Below are positions 55,129 through 64,000 of a stretch of DNA of 64,000 nt, one piece after another (positions within the stretch are counted from its first letter, which is position 1; the number at the start of each line of letters is the position of its first letter). The stretch comes from Symmetrospora coprosmae (taxonomy: Eukaryota > Basidiomycota > Cystobasidiomycetes > Symmetrosporaceae). The notes beneath the pieces are model-generated. The model saw only the letters and a program-made list of their open reading frames with translations. It did not search any database and was not told the origin of the DNA. Location of the stretch: positions 310,001 through 374,000 of the forward strand of contig VUYT01000015.1 of NCBI GenBank assembly GCA_008802785.1. The letters are read 5' to 3'. The position numbers and the translations under genes were made by a program.

Positions 55129-55797
55129 TCATTGCTCAACCTCCCTAGTCCAGTCTCCGCTCTTGCCGCCACTTTTGCTTGTGACCATGACTCCCTCAAT
55201 CACCATATCTTTGCCGCCCACAGCCTTCAGCATATCCCACACCGTGAGACAGGCGACACTGACCGCGGTAAGCGCCTCCATCTCTACGCCCGTCGCGCCT
55301 TTACACTCAGCTTTTGCGACGACCTGAATCCAACGCTTGTTTGATGCGGCGTCGGCACACAGCTCCAGGCGAACGTCGACGTTGGTGAGTGAGAGAGGGT
55401 GGCATAGCGGGATGAGGTCGCTTGTCCGCTTCGCACCCATCAAGCCAGCGAGCTGGGCGACGGACAACACGTCGCCTTTGGCGGAGGAGCGACCGTCCGG
55501 TGACGAGGTCAACGCGATGCACGCTCGCTCGGGAATGAGCACGCGCCCGGTGGCGGTTGCTGATCGTGAGGTGGGCGACTTGGTCGTGATGTCGACCATG
55601 CTGGGCCTGCCTGTTTCAGGCGAAATGTGCGTAAGACTGTCGGGCACTGCCGCACTCTCGTTGATCTCCTCCGAAGGATTTCTTCGAGCAACTGCAGCCG
55701 TACTGGACAAGGCTCGCTGCCCGAGAGACCCCGGGCGTCCTTGCAGAACGTGCAATGGCAGCATCCGAGATGGCAGTCTCCGTCTGCGATCTGCCAT
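55129..55797 (-). CDS. MOCS1B: MOCS1B (MoaC-type synthase), copy 2
   Basis: Same 222-residue product as the copy at 47700-48368, with the complete MoaC domain and Arg-rich leader. It again lies directly behind MOCS1A, and all flanking sequence is duplicated, so it should be regulated like copy 1. Confidence 0.94.
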   Translation of the reverse strand: MADRRRRLPSRMLPLHVLQGRPGSLGQRALSSTAAVARRNPSEEINESAAVPDSLTHISPETGRPSMVDITTKSPTSRSATATGRVLIPERACIALTSSPDGRSSAKGDVLSVAQLAGLMGAKRTSDLIPLCHPLSLTNVDVRLELCADAASNKRWIQVVAKAECKGATGVEMEALTAVSVACLTVWDMLKAVGGKDMVIEGVMVTSKSGGKSGDWTREVEQ

Positions 55798-55865
55798 CCT
55801 TATCGCACGCGATGGCAGTGCTCTCCATGGACTCGTGATGGTAGCGGTGTCTACCGAATGGCGCG

Positions 55866-57469
55866 CTACCCGCCGATCAGTACCATCGGACTCTTCGCAT
55901 TTGCAGCCAAGTCCGACGGACCTGATCTCCCATCGTGCGCAAAATGCTTCTTCTGCGGCAGGAGCTGTGCATCAGTAGCTGTCTGGCGATACAGACAGGC
56001 TAATAAGATCAGCCTCAACCTACCTTGACGGCAATGCCGATGGCCTGGGCTATCTCGCCATCTGTCGCGCCCTGACGCAGCATGTCGCGCAGCGATAGTG
56101 TACCTTCGCCGAAGAGGCAGACCTGGAACATGTTGTGAGTCAGTCCGAGTGCAACCTTGGGGACCTCGCGCGTGCAGAAGCCCACCTTCATCCGGCCGTC
56201 CGCAGCTATCCGCAGCCTGCTGCAGCCAGAGCAGAAGTGGTCCGTCATGCTCGAGATGAAGCCAAAGCTTCCTTTGTACCCCTTGATGCGGTATATCCGT
56301 GCTGTGTCGCTCACGCCGGGCTGTACGGCCTCGAGCTCGGTAGCAGGATAATTGGCGCTGATCTGGGCGAGGAGGTCTGCAGACGGCACAAGCTTCTGAG
56401 TCGACCAGCGGTTCCCGTCGAATGGCATATACTCTATGAACCGGACGCTGATGGGCAGCTCTCGCGTGAGCTCGACAAACTGTGTCACTTCGTCCGAGTT
56501 GAGCGCAGAGATGACGACGACGTTGAGCTTGAGCGAGTGGAGATGCGGCTTTGATGGGTCGGCTGCCGGTGGGAGGAGATCGGCGGCCTGCTTGATGGCA
56601 GACAGGACGGCAGAGTGCCCTCGCCGCCGTGTCATGAGCTCAAACTTGTGCTCGTCCAGAGTATCCAGACTGATGTTCAGGCCCGTCAGGCCGCTGTCCA
56701 CCAGCTCCTTTAGCTTTCTTCCCAGGGCGATGCCGTTGCTGGTCATGCCGATGCTCTCCACGCCCGTCAGAGCAGCGAGGCGACTGATGACCTCTGCCAG
56801 GTCTCGCCGGATGGTAGGCTCCCCGCCTGTCAACCTGATCTTGCGGACGCCGCCGCGCTCGACAAAGATGCTCGCCAGACGGATGATCTCGTCGGTCGAG
56901 AGGAGGTGCTCTTTGGGCGAGAGAGGTGCGCCTTCGGACGGCATGCAGTATGTGCCTGTATGCAGCGAGGCGTCAGTGCGCAACTACAGCATGACTATGC
57001 ATGGGGAGAGCTGGCTCACATCGCAGATTGCACTTCTCGGTCAGGCTGGATTTATGTAGCTGTCAGCTGATGAAAACCGGCATACCCCGGCCGGGGAAAG
57101 AGTGCATCACCTGATGCGAAGATAGTCGTGTTCTCTGCCGAAGCTGTCCGTGAGGAACGGGTTGACGACGCCCTTGGTCGCCTCAATGTGAGCGAGACGC
57201 TTTCGGACGCTCGGTGGCGCTGACGAGCGACGAGAGCTAGGTGGTGCTGGACCGGAGGCGCGCTTTGAAGGCTCGGCCAGCGGCGCTGCGCTCCTGCTCA
57301 TAGCGCTGGATGGCGGTACGTCTCGGTGGGCTTCTGGTGGAGGTGTCGACATGTCCGAGTCCATGGCACGCGCGTGGGACAGGCAGCGGCGCGATGTGGT
57401 CGCGAGACGAGGCCGCATGGCCAGAGGCGCGCCCGCCCCTTTGGCCACCCTTGATACCGAACAGCTCAT
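55866..57469 (-). CDS. MOCS1A: MOCS1A (MoaA-type GTP 3',8-cyclase), copy 2
   Basis: Same four-exon gene as at 48437-50040: exons 57469-57111, 57045-57020 (26 nt), 56955-56024, 55952-55866. Both cluster motifs and the C-terminal Gly-Gly are intact. Its whole promoter span lies within the unit. Confidence 0.94.
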
Positions 57470-57749
57470 GCAGTCTGCTGGGTGGCAGTAGTGTGGTCCA
57501 GATTCTGCATTTGATGGGAGAGAGAGAGGAGGCTAGGCTGCCCTTGGTGGCTCGGTCGGTCTCTGCTGAAGAGCACGCCGGGCTGGCTACCTCATTACCT
57601 TTCACCGACTGAGAGCAAAACACGAGATCCATCCACACGAACACGAGGTCCATTGCTCATTAGTGAGTCCTTCTTCTGTGCGCCGCAAAGTGCTCTGGTC
57701 TGCCCCCTCAAATAGCCGTGCTGATACCGCTCGTTTCGCCGCAACAGCC
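57470..57749. promoter_or_regulatory. Divergent promoter between MOCS1A and MRP21, copy 2
   Basis: Duplicate of 50041-50320. Confidence 0.45.
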
Positions 57750-58553
57750 ATGGCTTCCTCCCTGCAAGCCCTGGGCGCAGCGGCCAGACCAATGCTGCAA
57801 CGGGCAGTCTGCAGCTGCAGCACCGTCACCGGTCCAGCAACTGTCACGTCATCCGCATCCATCCCCTCGCGCCTCTCCTTGGCGCAGCGGGCAGGCTACT
57901 CGACCACCTCTGCCCGATCCGCTGCACCCCACCACGCAATGTCGCAGCCATCCTCGTCCGCTTCCAGGAGGATACCGTACAGAAGCCCAGAGAGCACCGC
58001 CTCAACATCATCTGCGGATGGCGCAGAGTCGCTGTCGCCCATCACTCGCGCCTTGGATCGCAGCAAGGGCGAAGGCAGCGAGGAGAGGGCAAAGAAGCTC
58101 GCAGAGCGGCGCGCAACAAAGATGGCCAGCAGTACCAGCCTGGCACGGGCACAGACAGGGAACAGTGTCCCACAGCAGAACGGGGAAGGACCAACAGGCT
58201 TCGGGGCGTCGCCGCAGCCCCAGAAGACGGCAGCAGAGCTGCTTAACGACCGTTGGGAGAAGGCCGCCGGATCCGCCTCTTCAGGCAGTCAGCACGCTGC
58301 AACCGTGGCCCAGTCAGACTCGCGCAGTCTGCCAGTAGGCGCCAATGACTCGTTTGCAAGAGTCTACCGCCGTCTGCAGAGCGGCGTCATTGCCGCCAAC
58401 AACGTCCGCGGGGAGCTCCGCTTGCTCGAGCGGTACGAGAAGCCTCACTACAAGGCTCAGCGCCTCCGAAGTGCGCTGCACAGGCGCAGATTCGCACTAG
58501 AGATAGGACAGAAGGTGGCAGCCGTCATGCGGGCAAAGAGGCAGGGCATGTAG
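57750..58553 (+). CDS. MRP21: Mitochondrial ribosomal protein bS21m, copy 2
   Basis: Identical 267-residue product to that at 50321-51124, with the same presequence and S21 domain. It is followed by the intact HTS1 gene, whereas copy 1 is followed by the junction and the FIP1 fragment. The 3' flanks therefore diverge only after 223 bases. Confidence 0.87.
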   Translation: MASSLQALGAAARPMLQRAVCSCSTVTGPATVTSSASIPSRLSLAQRAGYSTTSARSAAPHHAMSQPSSSASRRIPYRSPESTASTSSADGAESLSPITRALDRSKGEGSEERAKKLAERRATKMASSTSLARAQTGNSVPQQNGEGPTGFGASPQPQKTAAELLNDRWEKAAGSASSGSQHAATVAQSDSRSLPVGANDSFARVYRRLQSGVIAANNVRGELRLLERYEKPHYKAQRLRSALHRRRFALEIGQKVAAVMRAKRQGM

Positions 58554-58990
58554 ATGGAAGCGTAATCTACGGCGGTGAATCCGGCCGCGGTACCCAATAT
58601 GCGATCCCGTCCCTGCCTGACTGTTCGAAGAGGTCTTCCTTGGGTCTATGGTCATCTCAGCTGTGCCGTTCCAGTACTATATCGGCATGCGCCTGTATCG
58701 ATAGCGTGATGCGAGCGGAGCAGGCATGTGGCGTGCACTTTTTGACCGCCGAGTCCAGCGGCGCCGTGCTTGACCTCTTCGCAGACTCCCGAGGCCCACA
58801 TTGCCTTCCATCAGCAGCTTATCGCGCACTCTTCGCCGCCATTGCTATTCTATCGCGTCGTCTTTGCGCTCTGAGAGGTCTGCGCTTGTCCTCTTTGCAT
58901 TCGCGACTCCTGCAGCGGCCTGACTCGAGCCACTGGACTGCTCCGAGCAGCAGGAACAACAGCAGCAGCAGCAGCATCACCACCAGCAAG
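58554..58990 (+). promoter_or_regulatory. HTS1 promoter and 5' leader with in-frame upstream starts
   Basis: 437 bases ahead of the cytosolic-type HTS1 start. The HTS1 frame is open through this leader from Met codons at 58640 and 58709. The leader would encode a basic, acid-free segment (LPSAAYRALFAAIAILSRRL, then ALRGLRLSSLHSRLL) resembling a mitochondrial presequence. The right edge of the duplication (58777) falls here. Confidence 0.55.
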
Positions 58991-61093
58991 ATGGCTGCAT
59001 CCATCGTAGACGAGCTAAAGGCGAAAGCGACAGCGCTGGGGCAGCAGATCCGGGCCATCAAGCAGGGCGGAGCCGCGTCGAGCAGCGGCGAAGGGACGAG
59101 CCTGGAGAGCATCACGGCAGAGCTCAAGGAGCTGAAGGTGCAGCTGGCAAAGGCAGAGAAGGAGCAGAAGGCGGAAGAGGAGAGGAACAAGATCGTCATC
59201 AAGGTGCCAAAGGTGGGGAGGAGCGACACCGGCGACTCAGGTGCCTGGATCTCGCATGACGCCCACCGCTGACCGTTTTTGGTGTCTCTTAACAGGGCAC
59301 GAAAGACCACCACCCGCAAGAGATGCTGCTCAGGAACCACATCTTCAAGACTATCGCATCCATATTCGAGCTTCACGGCGCAGTCACCATTGACACGCCC
59401 GTGTTCGAGCTCAAGGAGATTCTTGCAGGAAAGTACGGCGAGGACAGCAAGCTCATCTACGACCTCAAAGACCAGGGTGGCGAGATCTGCTCGCTCCGGT
59501 ACGATCTCACCGTCAGTCTTCCTTACCATCTGCAAGGGATGCCTGCGAGCGAGCGAGCGCCCGTTGATATCCCATATGACGTCCCTGCAGGTCCCCTTCG
59601 CGCGTTACCTAGCCATGAACTCGGACGTGCGCAACATCAAGCGATACCACATTGCAAAAGTGTACCGTCGAGACAACCCGGCCATGACAAAGGGCAGGAT
59701 GCGCGAGTTCTACCAATGTGTGAGTGCCGCCTTCTGCTCTGTGTTGTCGCCTTTATCGACCGGGAGCTGAGTCACCCGAGACGGATGCAGGACTACGATA
59801 TTGCTGGCAGCAAAGAGTCGTACGACGCCATGGTACCAGATGCAGAGGTGCTCGTCGTCGCGGTCCAAGTGCTCGAGGCGCTCAAAGTGGGCGACTTCAC
59901 CGTCAAGATCAACCACCGCAAGATCCTCGACGGCATCTTCGCCGTTTGCGGCGTGCCTGCTGACAAGACGCGCAGCATTTCGTCGGCCGTCGACAAGCTC
60001 GACAAGCTGCCGTGGGAAGACGTCAAGAAGGAGATGACGCAAGAGAAGGGTCTCTCTGCGGAGGTCGCCGACAAGATTGGCGAGTACGTCAAGCTCAAGG
60101 GGAGCGAAGAGCTCCTTCAGACCTTGTTGGCGGACAAATCACTGTCTTCGAACAAGCTGGCGAAGGAGGGCATCCAGGACATGAAGCTCCTGTTCGAGTA
60201 CCTGAAGGCATACGGCATCCTGGACAGGGTGAGTGGGGTGGTCGAGCTCCTTTGGGTTCAAGCGTGCTCAGCTGACTTGTACACCTATCCTCTACAGATG
60301 TCGTTCGATCTATCGCTCGCACGTGGGCTCGACTACTATACCGGCATAATTTACGAGGTCGTCACTGCAGAATCAGCACCGCCCGGCTTCCTGCCTCCGG
60401 CGCTGGAGGGCAATCCTTCCGCGGACGCGTCTGCTGCCGGCTCAGCGCCGGGCAACGCCGCTGCGCAAAGTAATGGCGCGCCAAAAGAGCCATCAGCAGA
60501 AGACGAGGATGCCAAGGTCGGCGTGGGATCCATCGCTGCGGGTGGACGGTACGACAATCTCGTAGCCATGTTTTCGCCGAGCGGGACGCAGATTCCGTGC
60601 GTGGGCATCTCGTTCGGCGTGGAACGCATCTTCTCGATTCTGTGGAAGAGGCAGCTCGCTTCCATGGGAAACAAGGACAATATCAAGAGCAAAGAGGTCG
60701 ACGTCTTTGTCATGGCCGTGGGCGACGGGCTGCTCACGGAGAGAATGCAGATCGCCAAGGAGCTGTGGGATGCAGGCCTCCGGGTGAGTGCATGCCATCG
60801 AGGCACTGCCATCGCTTTACTGTTGCTGACCTGCGCGCTCTGGCTGGGCTGTCGCGCAGACCGAGTTCATGTACAAGGCGAAACCAAAAGCGGCAAAGCA
60901 GTTTGAGGCTATTGACAAGGACCAGATCCCTTTCGCCGTCATCATCGGGGCCAACGAGCTGAAGGACGGTAACGTCAGGGTCAAAGAGCAAATGGGCAAG
61001 GATGCGGTCGTGGAGGACAAGGACGGAAAGCTGATAGAGCGAAGCGAGATGGTGCAGTTCATCAAGAGCCGGATGGCGGGCCGGACGCTGTAG
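58991..61093 (+). CDS. HTS1: Histidyl-tRNA synthetase (probably dual cytosolic/mitochondrial)
   Basis: Class II synthetase charging tRNA-His. Six exons: 58991-59212, 59296-59511, 59591-59719, 59791-60228, 60298-60783, 60860-61093; 574 residues from the Met at 58991. The N-terminus has a WHEP-like helix pair ([32 protein letters not shown]), then [16 protein letters not shown], motif 1 region [31 protein letters not shown], motif 2 REFYQCDYDIAG, the histidine-specific [14 protein letters not shown], and motif 3 [14 protein letters not shown] with [13 protein letters not shown]. An insert of about 45 residues (Ala/Pro/Ser-rich) follows [10 protein letters not shown]. The C-terminal anticodon domain includes [20 protein letters not shown]. 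No second histidyl synthetase is visible, and the upstream in-frame leader suggests a mitochondrial isoform by alternative start, as in yeast HTS1. Confidence 0.97.
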
Positions 61094-61399
61094 TCGTAGT
61101 CAGTATATCAAAGACTCTGCAAAGCGTTAACGACACCATCTTGGCGCATTCTGCCTGAATACCCGGCATAGACAGAGGCCATCAGGTCGTACAATACGAC
61201 AGATTTACTAAGGGCTGAAAAGGAGGATCGGCCTGCCTCTCTCCCCTGCAGATACGTACAGGCTTCGTGAAACGACATACTGATTGGGTTTCGTGTGCTC
61301 GTCCTGAGCGCAGACATCGTTCGATCGTGAGCGTATCTTGCAGCTGGGTAGGCTGGTGGTATGATCAAGGCTGCAGCTGTTCGCGAGACTCTCCGCCTT
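61094..61399. other. Convergent intergenic region
   Basis: 306 bases between the stops of HTS1 (plus) and SHO1 (minus). It holds the two 3' ends; nothing else was recognised. Confidence 0.5.
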
Positions 61400-62726
61400 C
61401 TACATGAGCTGCAGGTAATTGCTACAATGCAGCAAGCAGAGGACGTCAGCGCGAAGTTTGGTCTCAGTATGGTGTGGAGCAGCTTACCTTGGCACGATAC
61501 CCTGGGTCCCGTCCTGCTTCCGCGCTGTGTACCATTTGCCAGAGTTGTCCAGCACGTCAAGGATCTCTCCCTTGACGAAGCCAATCTCGTTGGCGTCATC
61601 CGGCGATGCCGTGTAGCTGTACAGCGCCTTTGCCTTGATGACGGGCTTGTCGACATTGTCCTGCGACTGCTGGGCGCTGGGCGCCGTGATTGCCACGCTC
61701 GAGCGGGCCGACTGCATTGTCTGCGCATTGCTCGATTGCGCAGAGGGCTGCGCTTGCATGGCCGCTCCACCCATGCCCATGCCCATGCCCATCCCTGCGC
61801 CGCCGTTCGCAATTCCCCCTCCTGGTGCACCATAGCCCGCCTGCGCCTGCGCTTGCGGCTGCTGTTGCTGCTGCTGCTGCTGTCCAGCCATGCTGCCCAT
61901 GCTTCCCATTGTGCCGAACGCGCCGCCCTGTCCCGCACCCGACATGCTCGTGTTGCCGTACCCTGGCCCGCCGGCAGAGTACGAATGTGTCGTCTGGGGC
62001 GTCTGGTGCAGGTCCACCGCAGACGACTGGTTGTTGCTGATCCCAAGCGCAGAGGATGTCCGCCGGGACTGGCGCATGCTCCGCGAGCGGTTGGGAGAGA
62101 CGTCGCCCGCGTAGGAGCTGAAGACGACCGAGAGGCGCGTCTCATCGTCGGCTGTTATCAGCACAAGCCAGACAATCTGGGAAGCGCGCACAGAGAGGAG
62201 GCGCGTCAGGAGGCCGGTACAGAACGCTGCTGAGATGGACAGCACCCACGTTGACCATTGCCAGCATGATCCAGCCGGCTCCAAGCGCGTTCTGATAGGA
62301 AAGGGTGCCGTACAGCCCTTGATTTGTGCCAATGACGGAAAAGACGACGGCGATGGAAAGGAAGGCTGTGAGCTGCAGGACATGGAGATTGAGAACGGGT
62401 CAGCTTGCGACCAAAAAGCCGGAAAGAGGGAGAGACGGCTGTCCCACCTGAAACCGATAGATCTCGAGCTCGCCCTTTGCAAGGACGACAAAGAGCCAGA
62501 TGATGACGCCTAGCTCGAGGAAGATGCCGAACCACGACACTCCTGCGGCGCTTCCATTCGAGTTTGGCGTCTGGCTGTACTCGCTCTCGTATATGATCTG
62601 GCTGATGAAGGCCGTCATCCATGCTCCAATCGCTACGACGAGCGTGACTGCGACGGGGATGTTGGACAGGCTGTGTGTGCGTGTGCGGGCGTGCAGGACG
62701 ACGAGAAGCGGGCCAGAGTCAGGCAT
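61400..62726 (-). CDS. SHO1: SHO1 osmosensor, four-helix membrane protein with C-terminal SH3 domain
   Basis: Plasma-membrane sensor/scaffold feeding the HOG MAP-kinase cascade through Pbs2. Four exons: 62726-62448, 62372-62250, 62176-61488, 61421-61400 (22 nt); 370 residues. Four membrane segments are visible: [59 protein letters not shown] and [20 protein letters not shown] (joined across intron 2). A long Gln/Gly/Met-rich linker contains a polyQ run and a Gly-Met repeat. The SH3 domain reads [20 protein letters not shown] then [19 protein letters not shown], and GTQGIVPSNYLQLM ends the protein, with the last codons on the 22-nt exon. The start at 62726 follows a short extracellular-type N-terminus. 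It is divergent from SYO1. Confidence 0.95.
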
Positions 62727-63222
62727 GGTGACTGCAACAGGAGACGGCCGCCAAGGACTGCGCCGTTGGGAACTCACACCCCGCCTATATCCATTCCTCC
62801 ACCTGAAGCTCGCCGCCGTGCCATCTCTGCTCTGTGCCGTCTGTCTGTCTGTCTCTCTGTATGCGCGGTTCCTGCGCTGGATGTCGCCTCCTGCTGTGCT
62901 GGCCCACCCCTGTCCCTGCTTGTTTGTCTAAGTCAGGGCGCGTGTCACGAGCCGAGCGCAGTGTGCGTATACGGCAGTCGGAGAGGAACGTATAGTGCGG
63001 ATCCTGACTGTCTTTGTGCCGGTATTGCCGCTGTGAATCTCCGTTGCAGGTGGTGGAAGGCGTCAGGATGAGGCAGGACAGGCTGCGCGGGCAGAGCGGG
63101 AACAGGACAGGGGCAGGGGCGAGCTCCCGGCAAGACAGGGAAACGGGGATACGCGACTCAGTGCCTGGTGGTAACACCCCAGACGAATCAACAAGTGATA
63201 CCGTCACAACAGCAGCCCCGCC
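62727..63222. promoter_or_regulatory. Divergent promoter region between SHO1 and SYO1
   Basis: 496 bases between divergent starts; it includes a (CTGT)n-like tract near 62840-62856. No coding feature was recognised. Confidence 0.5.
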
Positions 63223-64000
63223 ATGCCAAAGTCAGCAGGGAGGAGGAAGCGCATCCGAGCTGCGAGATCAGAGGCAGCTCCCACTGCGCTTGCACCGGCT
63301 GCCACTAGCGAAGGAGGAGCAGCAGCAGCCCCTAAAAAGTCAGCTGCGCAGTCAGGCAAGGGAGCAGGAGGAGGGAGCGCGTCGAAGGACAAGGAACAGC
63401 AGCTTCTCCCCGTCGTACAGAAGGTGAGGCTATACTACCACTGCTGCTGCTACTGCTGCTAGCTGGCCGCGACCGAGGCCAACAGCGCGTCTGACGTCTT
63501 TTGCCGTGTGACAACCCGCAGCTCAAGTCGACAGAGGCTTCTGAGCGGCTCTGGTCCACCTCGGCCATCTCACACATCCTCGGCGCATCCGACAGCTCGA
63601 CTCGCCGCCTCCTGCAGTCCAACAATGTCGTCGCCTTGCTCATCGGCCTGCTCGCTGACCCAGAGAGCCAGATCCAGAACGAGGCCTGTGGCGCACTCCG
63701 AAATTTGGCCATAGAAGGCGGCTTCGAGGTCTGCGCAGAGGTGCGCGCGAGGGCTACGTCGTCTCCGTCCTCCTCCTTTAGACCTCTCTTACCTGCGCCC
63801 GCCCTTGCATCCCCCCCTTGCCCTTCTCGCAGATGTTCAACAAGTCGATCGTCCCGGCGCTGGCAAAGCAGCTCGAAACCATTGACGGCGCACTCACAAA
63901 GGTTCTCGCTGGCGCTCCTGCTGCCAACGACGAGGAGAAGAACGTACACAAGCTCCTCTGGCCCTGGATCGAGAATCTCTCCACTCTCTTCTGGTGTCTC
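63223..64000 (+). CDS. SYO1: SYO1-like symportin (ARM/HEAT repeat), 5' part only
   Basis: Syo1 imports ribosomal proteins uL18 and uL5 together into the nucleus and hands them to 5S RNA. Exons 63223-63423, 63522-63740 and 63833 onward are in frame; the gene runs off the window after 196 complete codons. The N-terminus MPKSAGRRKRIRAARSE is basic, consistent with an importin-binding signal, followed by an Ala/Lys-rich stretch. Helical repeats begin at SERLWSTSAISHILGASDSS, then NNVVALLIGLLADPESQIQN and EACGALRNLAIEGGFEVCAE, the characteristic N-terminal ARM repeat, and MFNKSIVPALAKQLETIDGA. The E-A-x-GALRNLA-x-x-G-G block is close to fungal Syo1 and animal HEATR3. The rest of the protein is outside the window. 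Confidence 0.78.

Larger units (their letters stand above)
51348..58776. repeat. Tandem duplication, copy 2 (7,429 bp unit)
   Basis: Second unit, abutting copy 1 without spacer. It starts at a truncated FIP1 fragment and ends in the leader of the intact HTS1 gene. Identity persists one base further (51348 equals 58777) and then stops: copy 1 continues into the FIP1 fragment while copy 2 continues TTCGCAG toward HTS1. The heptamer CCCGAGG occurs at all three edges (43919, 51348, 58788). Confidence 0.97.

Noticed and set aside
43919-58776. The repeat as a transposable element or segment flanked by mobile repeats
   Set aside because: It contains only host housekeeping genes, has no inverted or long direct terminal repeats, no target-site duplication and no transposase; the two units abut directly.

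Overview
The window is a gene-dense stretch of a nuclear chromosome from a fungus, almost certainly a basidiomycete. Coding sequence is GC-rich, and genes carry several short GT-AG introns (about 55-105 nt) with CTNAC-like branch sites. The gene set is fungal: SHO1 osmosensor, a class V chitin synthase with a myosin-like head, ISC1, a GID-complex RING protein and a PHO80-type cyclin. The intron density argues against intron-poor smuts such as Ustilago, but I cannot place the subphylum. Gene models below were built by reading splice sites that keep frame and join conserved motifs. Exon coordinates are given so they can be tested.

Layout, left to right. 1-6 kb: La protein (cut by the window edge), a TauD-type dioxygenase resembling xanthine dioxygenase XanA, and a basic/Ser-rich nuclear protein, all on the minus strand. 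6-12 kb (plus strand): PHO80-like cyclin, an orphan single-pass membrane protein, and WBP11-like splicing factor. 12.5-16 kb (minus): prefoldin subunit 1, mitochondrial ribosomal uS17, MFS sugar/quinate-type transporter. A 2.4-kb stretch without recognisable genes follows. 18.5-25.5 kb: FYV10/MAEA (minus) divergent from DNA polymerase kappa (plus), a weak ORF, then a GT34-like glycosyltransferase. 25.8-29.7 kb: a 1,236-residue disordered orphan. 29.9-39.3 kb (minus): enolase and the class V chitin synthase. 39.8-44.1 kb: ISC1 (minus) divergent from FIP1 (plus).

43.9-58.8 kb is the striking part: a 7,429-bp segment is present twice in direct tandem with a constant offset and no difference that I found. 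Each copy holds MAU2/SCC4 (cohesin loader), a two-cistron MOCS1A-MOCS1B molybdenum-cofactor locus, and mitochondrial ribosomal bS21 (MRP21). The unit begins inside the last exon of FIP1 and ends inside the 5' leader of histidyl-tRNA synthetase. Intact FIP1 and HTS1 therefore flank the array, and the centre junction joins an HTS1 leader fragment to a FIP1 3' fragment. 59-64 kb: HTS1 (plus), SHO1 (minus) and the start of SYO1 (plus, cut by the window edge).

No tRNA or rRNA gene, CRISPR array, transposon or viral relic was recognised. Most genes are unlinked housekeeping functions. The only local functional unit is MOCS1A-MOCS1B, which together make cyclic pyranopterin monophosphate. The features of most interest are the perfect tandem duplication, the mammal-like MOCS1 architecture, several microexons (12, 18, 26 and 27 nt), a 30-nt candidate intron, and a chitin synthase motor head without a Walker A lysine.
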